Part shown: positions 63,173 to 64,000 of the stretch, in pieces
How the letters are laid out: each line of letters opens with the position of its first letter
Numbering within the stretch: position 1 is the stretch's first letter
Source of the DNA: a virus
Length of the DNA: 64,000 bases
Direction: 5' to 3' (one strand)
Virus record (IMG/VR): IMGVR_UViG_3300023170_000009
Coordinates: 1 to 64,000 of that record
Position numbers and translations under genes: made by a program
The notes under the pieces: generated by a model
Databases searched by the model: none
Seen by the model: the letters and a program-made list of their open reading frames with translations, nothing else
Told to the model about the DNA's origin: nothing

Positions 63173-64000
63173 TTATACCATAACAGAATAATTTTGTTTT
63201 TTCTCAAATCTAATTACACTTCTAAACTTGTCAAACAACTGATCACCTTTATGACTTATGACAAAGACATGTGTGTCTTCGCCTATTGTATTTAATAACT
63301 GCATGACATAATCTGTTCCATTTATATCTAGAGAGCTATCAAAAACCTCATCCAATAAAAGTAGATTCGTACTAGCACTATTTTTCATCTTTGCTATTGT
63401 TCGCCAAGTAAATACAAGTGCTAAGTCAATACGTTGTTTTTCACCTTCACTAAATGAAGCGTAACTAAATTTATCTCGATGTCTGGACTTAATAGTTTCT
63501 TTAAATGTTTCATCTAAATCAAACTGTACGAAAAAGTCCATTGCTGCTAAGTATTTATTAACTAATTTATTAATAACAGGTAAATATTGTCTAATAATCT
63601 TAGTTTTAATACCAGAATCCTTTAACAAAGAACTTGCTATATCGTGATAATGTTTATCTTCATTCAAAGAACTTTTTTCATTTGACTTTCCTACAACATT
63701 TTTAGCAAGTTCTTTTAACTTCTTTTTCTCGTCATCAATGTCTGCAACCTGAGTGGTTACTTCATTCTTTTCAATAGTCAGACGCTGTATTGTTCTTTGG
63801 TCTGCAATAATAGAGTTTTGTGTATCTTGTATCTTACTTTCAATATCACACCACTCCTCATACAATTTATCAAGTTCCTCTAACTTAACATCTAAATCTG
63901 TTAGAGCATTTTCAAATTCTTCTACAGACTTTATTTTTTCATCTGTAATTTTTTGCCTGTGTTCATGTGGAATACCTTGTTTACAAGTAGGACACTCCTC
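63173..64000 (-). CDS. 46: Recombination endonuclease subunit gp46 (SbcC/Rad50-like), 5' end cut off
   Basis: The frame is open to the right window edge, so only the C-terminal 275 residues are seen. CPTC at the edge is the zinc-hook motif of Rad50/SbcC. A coiled coil follows. FSEGEKQRIDLALV is the ABC signature and LLLLDEVFDSSLD the Walker B/D-loop. gp46 with gp47 resects DNA ends for recombination. Start lies outside the window. Confidence 0.93.
   Translation of the reverse strand, partial: EECPTCKQGIPHEHRQKITDEKIKSVEEFENALTDLDVKLEELDKLYEEWCDIESKIQDTQNSIIADQRTIQRLTIEKNEVTTQVADIDDEKKKLKELAKNVVGKSNEKSSLNEDKHYHDIASSLLKDSGIKTKIIRQYLPVINKLVNKYLAAMDFFVQFDLDETFKETIKSRHRDKFSYASFSEGEKQRIDLALVFTWRTIAKMKNSASTNLLLLDEVFDSSLDINGTDYVMQLLNTIGEDTHVFVISHKGDQLFDKFRSVIRFEKKQNYSVMV

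Noticed and set aside
1-64000. CRISPR arrays or insertion sequences
   Set aside because: No regularly spaced repeats, transposase or terminal inverted repeats were noticed by eye.

Overview
This window is part of an AT-rich, tightly packed genome of a T4-like myovirus. The marine cyanophage/pelagiphage branch is the best fit. The T4 replication core is present and in T4-like order when read along the minus strand from right to left: gp46 (partial), sliding clamp gp45, clamp loader gp44 and gp62, regA, DNA polymerase gp43, uvsX, helicase gp41 and primase gp61, followed by thyX, nrdA, nrdB, a dCMP deaminase and an rnh-type 5' nuclease. Genes typical of marine relatives are mixed in: Hsp20, peroxiredoxin, peptide deformylase, a PsiE-like protein, 2OG-Fe(II) oxygenases, a CobS-like MoxR ATPase with a VWA/HExxH partner, and an EF-hand membrane protein. 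No photosynthesis gene is seen, so the host is not settled by the sequence. All genes are on the minus strand except a two-gene plus-strand cassette at 5833-7675.

Layout, left to right: 1-2124, a cut-off gene, a sulfotransferase-like protein and two SGNH hydrolases; 2109-5779, small early-type genes behind strong sigma70-like promoters; 5833-7675, the inverted cassette; 7672-14346, rnh, a basic protein, membrane proteins, PsiE, a radical SAM/SPASM enzyme and a zinc ribbon; 14333-20585, nucleotide metabolism with two QueC-like PP-loop genes between nrdB and nrdA; 20585-21604, primase; 21662-31289, a late block of likely virion and lysis genes (spanin pair, basic head-type proteins, a ligase-like protein, a lipoprotein with 11-residue repeats); 31343-45121, an accessory region of glycosyltransferases, cytidylyltransferase, fatty-acid desaturase, tRNA-Thr, sulfotransferase-like, 2OG oxygenase, APS-kinase-like and radical SAM genes with gp41 inside it; 45241-55059, replication and recombination; 55137-60272, the MoxR/VWA pair and a His-rich secreted protein; 60344-64000, lysozyme, methyltransferase, ClpP-like protease, deformylase, glutaredoxin and gp46.

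Two promoter classes can be read directly. The first is TTGACA-N17-TATAAT, often with an A-tract upstream and an extended TGn -10, in front of small early genes and replication genes. The second is the T4 late box TATAAATA in front of head, lysis and tRNA genes. ATGA, TAATG and TTGA stop-start overlaps and several TTG starts show dense translational coupling. Several small genes (14179, 3794, 32555, 32727, 52444, 52584) fill apparent gaps.
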